Shown here: positions 1-11,117 of the stretch, in pieces
Layout of the letters: the number at the start of each line of letters is the position of its first letter
Position numbering within the stretch: the first letter of the stretch is position 1
DNA from: Glandiceps talaboti
Lineage: Eukaryota > Hemichordata > Enteropneusta > Spengelidae
DNA length: 50,000 nt
Assembly: GCF_964340395.1 (NCBI RefSeq)
Contig: NC_135558.1
Coordinates: 10,477,501 to 10,527,500, forward strand
Direction: 5' to 3'
Position numbers and translations under genes: made by a program
The notes under the pieces: model-generated
What the model saw: only the letters and a program-made list of their open reading frames with translations
Told to the model about the DNA's origin: nothing
Databases searched by the model: none

Positions 1-248
1 AATTTTGGAAATTACTACAAATGTTCTAATATTTTATGGGTGCTCATATGATAAATCTACCGGCACCATTCATTATCTTGCCTTTTGAATTGCATTCCAA
101 ATAGAATGTTCATAGAATAAAAGACGTCTTGGACGCATTTCGAACAAAACGTAGGCGTACAATCATTCTATGTAGCCTAAAAGTGATAATTGTGTATTCA
201 TTGTACTTTAACCTCACTGTACCATTACAACCAATGCAAGCTCAGAGA

Positions 249-249
<1 letters not shown>
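1..249. other. No feature seen
   Basis: AT-rich sequence without recognisable coding potential or repeats. Confidence 0.5.
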
Positions 250-297
<48 letters not shown>

Positions 298-350
298 CAT
301 CATGCATGTATGTATGTATGTATGTATGTATGCATGTATGTATGCATGTT
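250..350. repeat. Compound microsatellite (GT)n then (GTAT)n
   Basis: About 22 GT dinucleotides followed by interrupted GTAT/GCAT tetranucleotides. Confidence 0.97.
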
Positions 351-753
351 TCATCTTATTTAGAAAAACGAGCCTATTAGAGGACAGAATCTCACATAAA
401 GATAAAATAGTATGTCCTTAAAGGAATACAAAACTGACACTTTTAGCAAAGATTGTTTCACTGTGCTGTAGGTAATATTGAAATAATAGCTGCATAATTG
501 TCAACAACCAATACATACCGTACAGCTTCATTGCCAATTGTATTTTACAAAGTTCTAACTTCCCTACCTGTTCAATCGCAGGTGTGTGAAAGTCCATGAG
601 TGAACACACATATGCAGTCTAACGTGCTTTCACAAAGAGGTGTCACATATATATATCTGATATTCACTGACCACGCCTGTCGGAATAGACTCGACCATTT
701 ATTTGGAGGGTAGGTTGGAGTATTGTCGAGCTGCATAAGTCGGAACAAGTAAA
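351..753. other. No feature seen
   Basis: Non-repetitive AT-rich sequence between two microsatellite tracts; no supported gene on either strand. Confidence 0.5.
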
Positions 754-870
754 CCACCCCCACCACCACCACCACAACAACAACAACAACAAAAACAACA
801 AAAACAACAGCAACAACAACGACGACGACATTCATCATCATCATCATCATCATCATCCTCATCCTCATCC

Positions 871-903
<33 letters not shown>

Positions 904-1367
904 ACAACAACCATCACCATACCACACCACCACCATCATCACAACCACCAACATAGCTATACCACTACTACCACCACTACCATTTATTCTGTGATGCAAT
1001 TACTGCCATCACCACCACCACCACCACGACAACGACTACTAATCTACAACCCAAAACCACTACAAACATAAAAAACATGATCAACAACATAAACCTACCA
1101 CCATCATCACCTTAAAACCACTGCTACCGTGTTGATTCTACCAACCCATCATCACGATCACCCCAACCATCACACATCCATCCATCGATCCAACCACCAC
1201 CACCACCACCACCACCACCACCACCACCACCACTATCTTCATCACCACAATCACTATTCGTCTCCAGCATCGTCACTACCACTGTCATCACCCTCACCAC
1301 CAACATCAATAACGCCATCACCATCACCATCACCACCACCACCAACACCAACATTATCTTCACTTTG
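754..1367. repeat. Trinucleotide microsatellite field (CAC/CAA/CAT)
   Basis: Blocks of CAC, CAA, AAC/GAC and CAT triplets, then about 400 bp of degenerate CCA/CAC-rich sequence with a pure (CAC) core at about 1195-1231. The cytosine-rich strand is almost free of G. Apparent His-, Val-, Asp- or Met-rich frames across it are products of the triplets. It ends about 140 bp beyond the stop codon of the GT31 gene and may overlap that gene's 3' end. Confidence 0.93.
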
Positions 1368-1433
1368 TCAGGCAATTGTCTGAGCAACAACGCTAGCAAT
1401 CTAAATAAGTAATATATGTCATACATATAAACA

Positions 1434-1439
1434 TTTAAT
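1434..1439 (-). terminator. Candidate polyadenylation signal of the GT31 gene
   Basis: On the minus strand the common variant hexamer ATTAAA lies about 65 nt after the stop codon, in AT-rich sequence. Position and context fit, but no cleavage site can be confirmed. Confidence 0.35.
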
Positions 1440-1502
1440 TCTATATATTTGAGATTGTAAATATATATTTCGACAATATACAATTAATACATAATATTTT
1501 TT

Positions 1503-4500
1503 TTACATAATTTTACATTTTTCTGGAACGTCGCTTAATAACCTTTTCAGTATAAAGTGAATAATTGTTGGTGACAGGCCATGTACAGTGAGGCTCTTTG
1601 TTGTGATTTCACAAAACTCTTTATCCCCCATGATTTGTGGAAGCACACGATCAACATCGAGCTCTTTTCCATGTGTAATACTGATTTGAAAGTCATCCAG
1701 TACTATTCCAAGATATATGTCTGGAAATTTGAAAACACTTCTTTTGGTTTGATAATTCACTAACATGACAACGTCGTGTGACATAATTGTAGCGGCTCTG
1801 TTGTCACAGTGGGGCGGGTATATCTCTTCCTGCCATTCCTTCGCTGACGCGTACCACTCGCTGAAGGTTGAGCGGTCAACTTTAGTATTGCGTTTCTCGT
1901 AACAAAATACATAATTCGTTTCTGGCGCTGAGATCAAATGACGCATCACATTTTCAACGTTTACGTGGATATTAGAGTCCATTAACATGATAAATTTAGC
2001 TGGTTGGCTGGCGCTAGCAGCAAATTGCAGAGCTGTCGTCAACTTTCGCACGCGATGTTTTGGGGAGTCAAAAAACTTCTCGTGTAGGATATCTCCATGG
2101 AGCTCATTTTCATGATTAATAAATCCCTGTACGCCATATTCATACGACGCACCCATGACGAAGCGAATCATTATAAGGTTACTTAGGGTGCCTAATCTCG
2201 CAAAGACTAATCGATAATACTTACGATGGTAATATTCTTCGGGTGTCGTCATGATAAAGACGAGGAGAAACGGTGGGCCAGGTGGGCTTTTAAAATTAGA
2301 ATAATACTGAAAGGGCGGGTATGCGTTACTCAGCACCGGAAGATTGGATACGTTCTTTCCGAAAGAAGATGGATGAAAATTTGGCTTTAGAGTCTCAATT
2401 GTAAGTCCATGGCATTTGTTTTTACTGGGAGGTTCCTGTAATACCTCCCAGAGGTTTCTAGTTTTTGTCGCAGTAAGTCCGTGGGACGCAAGAGCCAATG
2501 AAATCATACACGGATGGCGGTAATTTCCTTCTAAGTCAAAATGTATGTGTGGATACGGCATTATTCTAAGTTGCTGTAGAATAACACCAATGTAGACATC
2601 TTCCCATTTGAATATTGGAGTCTGTCGTACCGTTTCTAGGATTTTTATAACTGTATCCGCGGATAACACATAGGATGGGCCATTGGCGTACGGTGGATAC
2701 ATGTTTCTCGGCCAGGCCTCGACCGGCGTGTACCACTTAATATCGACACTTCTCAGTGCATGAGTGCCCGATCTGACTTCTCCCATGTAGAAATTTGTCC
2801 TCGGTGAAAATCTTAGGAAGTCAACTAAATTGTAATAATTTAGAAACACATCGTCATCAACTTTGATTAAATATTTGGCATTTTTACAAAAGTCAGATGT
2901 CCATTGTATTATAGAAAGTGTTTTTAAAATCAGATGTTGATATGATTCAATGAAATTACTTTGAATGATGTCACCATATTTGAGATTTTCTTCTTCGACT
3001 GACTTCTGGTCCTGATCATTGTGGTTTACACCGATAAAAAACAATGTTTCTATTCTAAGGCCTGATACTGTTCTATACATTCCCCAAGTCTCTCTTATGG
3101 CATTGCGCATGTCCGTGTGTCGTGGATGCGTTAGAACTCCTACAAGTATGAACACGTCATTAGATGTTCCGACATTTTTACATTTGTCTGGGTGGTTCAT
3201 AAGAAACGGACCGTTTTTGTGTTCTTCACTCGGTGACTGTAGTCCGAATACCCGTCCTTCTTCCACAACGATTCCTTCTGAAATGTTATAGTTTGGTAAA
3301 ACTCGATAACTTCTGCTGCAGCGTTTGAATTCACCCCACTCTTCGAGTTCCCGCCATTTCGCATACATCTGGACGCTGGTCATGTGATTCGATGTTATAA
3401 TTTCCTTCAAATCACACACACTTTGTTTCGTTCCAAATCGGTCGAACCCGGCGTGATGCACAGGTAAAATTCCAAGATAGTTAAGCTGCATACCAAGATA
3501 AACATCCTCGACAGGGGAAATATTTTCAGGTCGTGCGGACAGTAAGAGTTCCTTACCCACATCTGCTGCCGACATGACGTAAGCATGTCCACTCGGGGTC
3601 AGAGGGTATTCCCCTGACCAATCTTGAATGTTTAAATTAGAGTTGCTCTTTTCGCGAGTCACCGATTCTGTCCCATTCAGCAAAGAGCCAATGAAAAGGC
3701 AGTTTCTTGACGAGTCTAGTAGAATTTTGACAATATGACGAAGATTCACAAAAACATCGTCATCTACTTTCATGATGTAAGTGACGTTTTTACAATGAAT
3801 AGACGACCATTTTAGCATTGTCAGAAATGTTGGTGTGAATTTAATTTTGTGACCGGCATTTTGAACATCGAAAAAGATGATGTCTCGAAACCATTCGTTC
3901 TCATTAATAATTTTGTTGTCATTTTCCTCTTCGTAAGATTTTTCAATGAGGAAAAATTGCTTAATTTTTCTTCCCGTGATTTCTGATAGTTTTCCTCGGG
4001 TATTGCGAATTATTTCTCTTGCCTCTGTGTTTTCAGGAGTGGATACTGTTACAAGTAAAATGAAGATATCTTCTGAGTTCGTCGTACACTCGTCTCCGAC
4101 ATTAGATGAAAATCTAATGTACGAAAAGTCATCACCCTTTCTCATTTCTTCAAGGGCGTCTTCAAAATCCTCTGAAAGTTTCGAGGCATGTGCGGCTGTC
4201 GGCACAACGACTGCGTGTCCTAGAAGCTGCCAAAGCGTGTACATTCGATCTGGTTGAACTTTGCAAGACAGTAGGACGGTTTTCAAACTACAAATTGTTC
4301 TCCTTACACCATATATGTCAAAGCCCTTGATATCCCGCGCGGAAATGTGCAGAGTTTTTTTAAGCATGCGAAAATAGGAGTAAACGCTTGTGATGTTTGA
4401 TGGCCTGTCTCTTTGGAACATAGTGGTCGCTCGTAGAAGTACGTCAATTGACTGCAAATATGGCGGGCTGTTCTCAAAATGTTGCAGATGGACTGTAAAT

Positions 4501-5300
4501 GACAAATTTCCAAAGGCACGTGAACTGTTTACTAGATGGCTTTGAGGTAGAAAAGAAGTCGTTGGCATCTTCCAACCTGCAAAGTCTGTTTTTGGAAGTT
4601 TGTCAACGTAACGCATCAAATTCTCTTTCAGAACTAACGTTCTGTCGTCAACATTTAAAATATATCGTGTGTTGACGCAATAAGTTCTTACCCAATGAAG
4701 TACCGCTGATAAATCATGTGACGAACTACTTGATGACGTCAGAGTAGGACTACTTTGAATAATGTCTTGATGTTTTGAGTTTTCATATTCTAACGATTTT
4801 TGCAGATTTTCATTTTTGGTAGGCCTGACGAGGAACAGTGAAACCACGTGACCATCACTTGCAGTGACAGTGAAATCTCTACCCCACGTCTGCCGTATTG
4901 CTGTTCGCCTGGAAAACCCATCTACATTTGATGTAATAATTATTAATAAATATAGCATCCCGAGATCCGAGCACCTGTTTTCCTGATTAATTTTGTAATA
5001 GCCGTCCTTATCTGGATAGTGTTTCACCGATGGGGGCGTTATTTTCCTGTCATGATCACTCACATGTAGATCGAATTGCGCACCCCTCCGAGGGTCTTCC
5101 ATATACTGACGGCCGTAGGCCATGTAGTCGGAGCTCAGAGGTTGATTTGAGTTTTTTCCTGCACGAGCTAATTTCGACCATTGCAAAGTAAATGTCTCTT
5201 TTATCGTTTCTTCCTTAAAGTGAAGGTAGACCATTAGAACGCAGTTGATAAGAACCAAAACAGTTCCGTAACGAAAACACAATCTCAACACACGTGCCAT
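1503..5300 (-). CDS. Four-domain beta-1,3-galactosyltransferase-like protein (GT31), type II membrane
   Basis: Single uninterrupted frame of 1265 residues. The start has a strong Kozak context (A at -3, G at +4). Residues about 10-27 are one hydrophobic segment after a short basic N-terminus, typical of a Golgi type II glycosyltransferase. Four GT31-like units follow: D1 about 110-355, D2 404-655, D3 707-957, D4 1009-1245. D2 and D3 each carry KVDDDVF (511-517, 813-819), the metal/nucleotide-sugar DxD site, and a downstream EDVY(L/I)G motif (598-603, 900-905). D3 has a perfect IRETWG (735-740). D2 has IRNTRG (431-436), with Trp replaced by Arg. D1 keeps IRQTWG (135-140) but has VDDR in place of DDD and no ED motif. 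D4 has MDSN at the DxD position and PDIYLG for ED. Several N-glycosylation sequons are present. Family members normally have one such domain in about 300-400 residues. The family implies transfer of galactose or GlcNAc in beta-1,3 linkage in the Golgi lumen; the real donor and acceptor are unknown. Confidence 0.93.
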   Translation of the reverse strand: MARVLRLCFRYGTVLVLINCVLMVYLHFKEETIKETFTLQWSKLARAGKNSNQPLSSDYMAYGRQYMEDPRRGAQFDLHVSDHDRKITPPSVKHYPDKDGYYKINQENRCSDLGMLYLLIIITSNVDGFSRRTAIRQTWGRDFTVTASDGHVVSLFLVRPTKNENLQKSLEYENSKHQDIIQSSPTLTSSSSSSHDLSAVLHWVRTYCVNTRYILNVDDRTLVLKENLMRYVDKLPKTDFAGWKMPTTSFLPQSHLVNSSRAFGNLSFTVHLQHFENSPPYLQSIDVLLRATTMFQRDRPSNITSVYSYFRMLKKTLHISARDIKGFDIYGVRRTICSLKTVLLSCKVQPDRMYTLWQLLGHAVVVPTAAHASKLSEDFEDALEEMRKGDDFSYIRFSSNVGDECTTNSEDIFILLVTVSTPENTEAREIIRNTRGKLSEITGRKIKQFFLIEKSYEEENDNKIINENEWFRDIIFFDVQNAGHKIKFTPTFLTMLKWSSIHCKNVTYIMKVDDDVFVNLRHIVKILLDSSRNCLFIGSLLNGTESVTREKSNSNLNIQDWSGEYPLTPSGHAYVMSAADVGKELLLSARPENISPVEDVYLGMQLNYLGILPVHHAGFDRFGTKQSVCDLKEIITSNHMTSVQMYAKWRELEEWGEFKRCSRSYRVLPNYNISEGIVVEEGRVFGLQSPSEEHKNGPFLMNHPDKCKNVGTSNDVFILVGVLTHPRHTDMRNAIRETWGMYRTVSGLRIETLFFIGVNHNDQDQKSVEEENLKYGDIIQSNFIESYQHLILKTLSIIQWTSDFCKNAKYLIKVDDDVFLNYYNLVDFLRFSPRTNFYMGEVRSGTHALRSVDIKWYTPVEAWPRNMYPPYANGPSYVLSADTVIKILETVRQTPIFKWEDVYIGVILQQLRIMPYPHIHFDLEGNYRHPCMISLALASHGLTATKTRNLWEVLQEPPSKNKCHGLTIETLKPNFHPSSFGKNVSNLPVLSNAYPPFQYYSNFKSPPGPPFLLVFIMTTPEEYYHRKYYRLVFARLGTLSNLIMIRFVMGASYEYGVQGFINHENELHGDILHEKFFDSPKHRVRKLTTALQFAASASQPAKFIMLMDSNIHVNVENVMRHLISAPETNYVFCYEKRNTKVDRSTFSEWYASAKEWQEEIYPPHCDNRAATIMSHDVVMLVNYQTKRSVFKFPDIYLGIVLDDFQISITHGKELDVDRVLPQIMGDKEFCEITTKSLTVHGLSPTIIHFILKRLLSDVPEKCKIM

Positions 5301-5420
5301 GTTGAACTAACATCTGATGAAAAAAAATGTTCTTTTTTCTTCAAGTTATAATCTGAACATCCTCGCTGTGATATGATTCCTGTTGTCTGTCTGATTCCAA
5401 ATATTTCCTGTGAACAAAGT
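5301..5420 (-). promoter_or_regulatory. 5' flank of the GT31 gene with a possible 5' UTR splice acceptor
   Basis: Reading the minus strand, a pyrimidine-rich stretch ends in TTCACAG at 5408, about 108 nt upstream of the start codon. It could be a 3' splice site of a 5' UTR intron, which is common in otherwise intronless glycosyltransferase genes. No TATA box is obvious. This is a weak call based on motif shape only. Confidence 0.2.
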
Positions 5421-5553
5421 AAAAGATCAAATTATTATGCAGCAGTGCCAACTAGATCTACTGAAATGTCAGTCCCCAGGATACACAATGGTTAAAGTCA
5501 GCTTTGACTTCATGCAAAAGATACCAATAAATCGAAATCCAAGTAAAATCAAA

Positions 5554-5554
<1 letters not shown>

Positions 5555-5647
<93 letters not shown>

Positions 5648-5648
5648 C
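5555..5648. repeat. Compound microsatellite (GA)n(GT)n
   Basis: About 18 GA followed by about 25 GT units, in the 5' flank of the GT31 gene. Confidence 0.97.
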
Positions 5649-5893
5649 AGGCAGGGAATGTGAAAACTGTTGATAACAGATTTAAAACAACTCGTAGAGC
5701 AAGTGGAGATGAAACAATTGCACTCTTTGTTTGAAAGATATTATTATGCGTATCAATATATATGTCATTGAATTGTTTATGTGTTATTTCTGAATGTAAG
5801 GTTTGAGCTGTACAAGTGTGGATTAAGCATCCTTCAGTGAGTAGAGTACTGCAGGTACATGTTCCTTTTAATATGCAATAAAAATTGTCCCCT

Positions 5894-5894
5894 C

Positions 5895-5935
<41 letters not shown>

Positions 5936-5967
5936 CCGCAACAACAACAACAACAACAAACAACAAC
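5894..5967. repeat. (CAA)n microsatellite
   Basis: About 22 CAA triplets with one CCG interruption. Confidence 0.96.
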
Positions 5968-6961
5968 GTATGGAGCCAGCTTAATTCTAGCATGCGAGTC
6001 CAGTTTGTGTTTGGGAAAGGAAAATATAAACTGTACACCGCTGAAAGTTAGGTAACTTAGTTTTAACTAGTAAACAATATTTGATGTCTAATAATATGAC
6101 TAGGACGCTGGTAGGCCATCTTTCCACGTCCATCTTTTTTCATATATTTTGTATCAAATATTCTATTATTACCATATAAACTCTCATGCATGCTTTTGCT
6201 GTCTATGTAGTTCACTATATTATCATTTCTCTTGATAGTTTTTTGGTTTACTGTGTATAAAATGCCTGTCAGTGATAATTGTAAACAGTATCGTCTCACA
6301 GTTACTGAGTAAAATTATGAAGAGCGCTCTCTATCCAATATTGCACAATGTGTTAACACCTTTCGTTTTTTATTGTCGTCGCCCTCCGAGGTGGTCGTAA
6401 TTTTTGAGTCGGTGTTTGATTGTCAGATCAGTCGTTGTGGGCGCGGTCTAATCTCCCTTTCCCCAAATATTAGGGCAGGTTAATAAGCCCGGACTGATGA
6501 CGTCATTACAGTCTAAGTCTGTGTGTAAACAAACGTACTGCCATACATCCAATATGTAACAAAAGGTGTAATACTAATAGAATTATCATTTTAAAGATAT
6601 TCAAAGACATTTAATAGAGATAACTCGACAAGAAACATGATATATCAAGTATTTAGCTTAATTGGGATGTAGCGTTGTGGCTCATTGTGGGTTGTGTTCG
6701 GGTTTGATCTAGTACATTAGCATTTCTTTGCACGTTTTGCTTGAACGAGGTTGCCTTCTTTCCTGTTGGAAAAGGGTGGCAATGGCGTTGAATAGGACAG
6801 TTTTATGCTAATTCAAAGTGAATGAAATGTATTGAGAAATTTGAATTGCTGAAGTGAAAGGATTTGAATGATGTTTATATTCGTCTGTGTATCTGATGAA
6901 CAGTACTTTGAGGTCGATAAAATGACCAATAGTCAGTAGAACATTTTCAGAAGGCGATAGT
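5968..6961. other. Unannotated intergenic stretch
   Basis: Nothing coding is recognised. It contains one perfect TGACGTCA octamer (6498-6505). Confidence 0.4.
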
Positions 6962-7290
6962 CCCCCTTTTTACTCAACCCACTTATTGAACCATCTTTAC
7001 CCGGCGAGGGATCCCATTTTTACCCGGTACCTTTGCCGCGCGATGCATGTGGTCCCACCATGCCATTACCCGGCGATACCGTGCCTTTAACTGAGCTTTA
7101 CCCGGCAACGTACTGCCTTTACCATGGCGATTGTCCAACCGTTAACACGTAGTTCTATCGTTACTCGACAGTACACATAGTCCGAGTCCTTCCCTAACCT
7201 TGTGATAATCCCACGTTTACCCGCCAACAATCCCACTTTTACCCATCCAGTAACTATCACACTTTTAACAGGCAATTGTCCTACTAATGA
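6962..7290. repeat. Degenerate minisatellite, about 22-bp unit
   Basis: The motif TTTACCCGGC recurs, usually preceded by ATCCCA or TGTCCCA (near 6999, 7015, 7066, 7099, 7219, 7240 and, weaker, between). The spacing is about 21-24 bp or multiples of it. Copies are strongly diverged. The stretch is more GC-rich than its surroundings. Confidence 0.65.
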
Positions 7291-7941
7291 CAGTCGACGT
7301 CGCACCTCAGTAGAGGCTATTTCTTCACGTCGCCAGTATGGCCGCATTCCGCCTCCGGGCCGTGGTAAGAATACCATTTTACGTCACTATAGTATATAAA
7401 TGTAATATCTGCACCTAAATGATATTGTCAAATTTTCCTACGAAATTTCATAATCTGAACAGCAACTAATGATTCTAGGAGCGAGTCTCAACATACTATC
7501 TTTTTCAAACAATAGTCGCGAGCTCTTTTGTTTAAAATGACATGATGATAAATTTAAAAAATATTTTGTCTATTCATTTATTATTGCAGGTTCAACGTCC
7601 TGAATATAATATATATTCAAGTCTGGATCAATAGAAAGTATATGCGCTTATACATCATAATCATAGTATTAAAAGATAACATCAAAATTGTAATATATTG
7701 ACAGAGTATGTCCTTATTATCCGTTATGATTTATGAAATATTAAATCAAAATGATTTATAAAGCGGACTCTGGTCCATAGATCTGAAATATGAAATAACA
7801 AAGACCAGCATAAGTAGAATTGTACAGAACTGTAATACAATATGCGATATTCTGAAGTAGAGATTTATTCTGGGTTGTGTTTTTAGCCCATCCTGTAGGT
7901 TTACAAGTAACTCATAGTATTCTACTTACTGAAACATACGT
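7291..7941. other. No feature seen
   Basis: AT-rich, with no repeat or gene recognised. Confidence 0.4.
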
Positions 7942-8345
7942 AAAGGTCTGGTTCAGATTAGGGTTAAACTTTGGGTGAAAAACAGTTGTCTAGTATAGCT
8001 ATAGAAAAAGATGGGTCTATGTAATCCTTATGTCTCCACTGATAAGATAACACTAATGTGAGAACCTGGGATTGAAACATTGGCCTTTAAAGGTCTGGTT
8101 CAGATTAGGTGAAAAACAGCTGTCTAGTATAGCTATAGAAAAAGATGGGTCTATGTAATCCTTATGTCTCCACTGATAAGATAACACTAATGTGAGAACC
8201 TGGGATTGAAACATTGGCCTTTAAAGGCCCGGTTCAGATTAGGTGAAAAACAGTTGTCTAGTATAGCTATAGAAAAAGATGGGTCTATATAATCATTATG
8301 ACTTCACTGATAAGATAACTGTGATAATAAAACCCTTGCCTTTAA
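7942..8345. repeat. Three tandem copies of a 134-bp unit
   Basis: The unit begins AAAGGTCTGGTTCAGATTAG and contains GTCTAGTATAGCTATAG and CCACTGATAAGATAACAC. Copies start at 7942, 8089 and 8223. The first is 147 bp because of a 13-bp insertion after ATTAGG. The third decays near its end. Copies 1 and 2 are almost identical, so the duplication is recent. Confidence 0.95.
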
Positions 8346-10848
8346 ATTTAGAACCTGTCTGCTCAATTGTTTGCAACGTTCAATGAGAGTCTTGTCTTTG
8401 ATAAGCTATTTCCATACAGCTATTGGTCAGATGAAAATAGTCATATGTTCAGACTGTCTAAAAATCTAATAACTGAAGCAGATGTAGCCATTATAGTAAC
8501 TACAGGCACATCAGATCTCACTATTGTCAATGGATAATTGAATGTTGTAAAACAAATTTGAAATGAAAATAACTATTTTCTATCATTTCACTATTTTCCA
8601 GTACGTTGATATTGGTGATTGTAGCATATGGCAGTTAACAGTTAGTTTAGATATTAAAATGGCACTGTACTCGTCTCCTATATGTAATAACTTACTAGAA
8701 CAACTGTGAAATTAAAGTTGTCAAATTCTGGCTGTTAAAAGTTCCAAGTCGTGTCCTCTTAAATTGCATATCTTTATTGCAGCCCCTTTACAGACCATTT
8801 TTCTTCAGATGATTGAGTTTAGGCTAAAACAATATAGTGAATGCCAGACAGTCAAAGGTATGCGAAACCATAGTGTAAGCGCGTATTCTCTATACTAGAT
8901 TAGGACACTCTTTTACCTGCGCAGTGAACATACGCGGTAAAAAGACTAGTTTTCAACCTTCGTTAGAAAAAATAGGGAGAGCCATTGTCTGCCTTCTTGT
9001 TTTGTACACCGTGTTGCAAAGTCGTGAAACTTATACTTTGTTTACCCGACGTTTAAAACTAGGTCGATATTTACTACAAATGTACTGCGAATGTCGCACA
9101 ATCTAGCATTTTACCTACATAAAAAGGGGGTAAATGGGGCTATCAATTATACTCTGGATCTTTTGATACTATGTAGAAACGTTCTTGTGGCTGATTTCTG
9201 TATTTTCTATATAGGTCACATAGGTTACTGTATAAGTACTGTCTTGACGTGCAATACATAGTAAACGTCTTTAAAATGACGACGTGTATGTAGTACTCAG
9301 ACCGGTAGACTTTCAAGTGAAAGGTCCGCATCAATAGAGAAAGGGTCATCTTATAGCTCCTAGGATTGTTGTTGATGAAATTTAAGTTGCTAAACATAAT
9401 AAGTACTGTAGTTAAAATATTGGTCGAAACTTTGAACGTAAACTTGGCTGATAGGTTGTCAGTTTTCAACTCTTAAATATCTAAGGACATTCCATACATA
9501 CTTGTATCTGATCGTGTATCTGTGAATACATGAACTGTATGCTATAGACAGAATTCCCACCATTTCGTTATGTAGTGAATTAGAAACTTTCACCTCTGGT
9601 CGAATATACCGAGGAAGAAAAAAAGAAGAAAAGAAAATGTTTGTCCTTTGCCCTCTTACTTTATAAAATTTGATATTCATCGAGTAAGCCTCTCAGATAA
9701 GTAGACACAATTCGAGACCACCTGTTGATTCCACTCATAATACTTGTACACGTTGGTAAGTATATCTTCTTCCTATCATGCCATGTCACACGGAAATAAT
9801 GAATGGTCTCTGGTGTAACTGAATCGAGTAGGAATGAGTGATTTGTTGTATTATGACACAACCATGACATGCAAAGCAAATGTTGTAGGACATGTGACGT
9901 ACAAAACATACACATTAACAGTAGTTAACAGAACGAATCATTGCGTTGCTATGGCAGTTCTACTTGCGTAGACAGTGTTCAGTATTTTTCAAAAGTAATT
10001 TGAGTGGTCAGAATTGCTAGAAAGTGAATAATCCTTGAACATTTTGTTTGACCTGAAGCCAATGATGCGACTAAAATTACTGAAGCATGGACTGTTGTTT
10101 AGTCCAAAGAATTTTCTAATAAACTTCGAAGTTACCACTACATATATAAATTGTATATATATGTGATGTGGTCACATCTAATTTGATCAGTTTGTGTTTC
10201 CTTACCTGATTTATTGCAGAAATCTGCGAATTTTAGGACCACTGGGTGAAAAGATTTGGTGTTGTTTCCCCGAAGCTATCACGTATACCATACAGCAGTG
10301 TACAGTATTCATGGTCGACACCGTCTGACTGGATTCAACTACTCTATTGGAGGGGGAGGGCATAGAAATTGTCAATGACGAGGGGAACTTAGCCGAGAAA
10401 TGTGCTTAATATCACATCTATGACACACTATTCATGTTGATATTATAAGCGTAAATGATTTTAGTGCAGTTGTTGATTTTCGTCTCAGACCTCTATAACG
10501 TTTTGTCTTGAATGGCCAGGTTCCAATATCTCATATGATAGTCTTGATCTACTTATGAGTTGAGTGTAGACTATTTTACGCGGTTTTATTGTTGCCAATA
10601 CCCCCATTTCACGGTATATGTTCATTCGTTGTATTAACTACCAGCTCATTACTCGAACACAGAAAGGAAATAATTGCACCACAAAGGAAATATGTATATA
10701 AAGTACTTTGATAGAAAGTTGAGAATAGTCATCAACTAACACCGAACGCGCACAGTGGAGTAATCGCTCACGATTCAAGCACACTTCACATAGTATGCAT
10801 ACTTGATACACCCCTTTTTGGTCTGTCCTGTACACACCTACCAAAAGT
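8346..10848. other. Unannotated intergenic stretch
   Basis: No repeat family or gene could be supported. Short minus-strand frames at 9143-9915 lack splice sites and recognisable protein features. Confidence 0.4.
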
Positions 10849-11117
10849 GGTTTTGACCAACGACTGACATAAACTTGTGTTTGATTATCGTGTCAAGGTT
10901 GGCTCCTTCCTTTCCAATGCGCCGTAGTACAAGGTGAAAGTATTCAATGGAGATGTATGCTCCAAGTTGAAGAAACTCGAACTTCTTTGGACCATGGCAG
11001 TTGCTAGTGTCCATACCTGTTGTGGTCACAATTGGGCCATTTACTGTATCATGTGTATGGACATCATTCAGATGTATAGATGTGTTCCACCCATGTAGTT
11101 GGCATGGGTAGAAAACT
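10849..11117 (-). CDS. Unidentified open segment, possible isolated exon
   Basis: On the minus strand about 90 codons are open between an in-frame stop near 11119 and TAG at 10840s. The stretch is visibly less AT-rich than its surroundings and ends in a donor-like G|GTAGGTGTG at about 10848. It contains YPCQLHGWNTS, NGPIVTTTGMDTSNCHG and FLQLGAYISIEYFHLVLRR, which read like folded protein with two cysteines. No family is recognised, no convincing pyrimidine-rich acceptor lies upstream, and no partner exon was found. It may be a decayed gene fragment or chance. Confidence 0.2.

Noticed and set aside
699-920. Minus-strand frames with poly-Asp, poly-Cys, poly-Val or poly-Met
   Set aside because: Direct translation of CAT/CAA/CAC triplet repeats; all frames are open for the same reason.
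3019-3291. Plus-strand frames inside the GT31 gene (3019, 3946 and others)
   Set aside because: Shadows of the minus-strand coding sequence, with no independent evidence.
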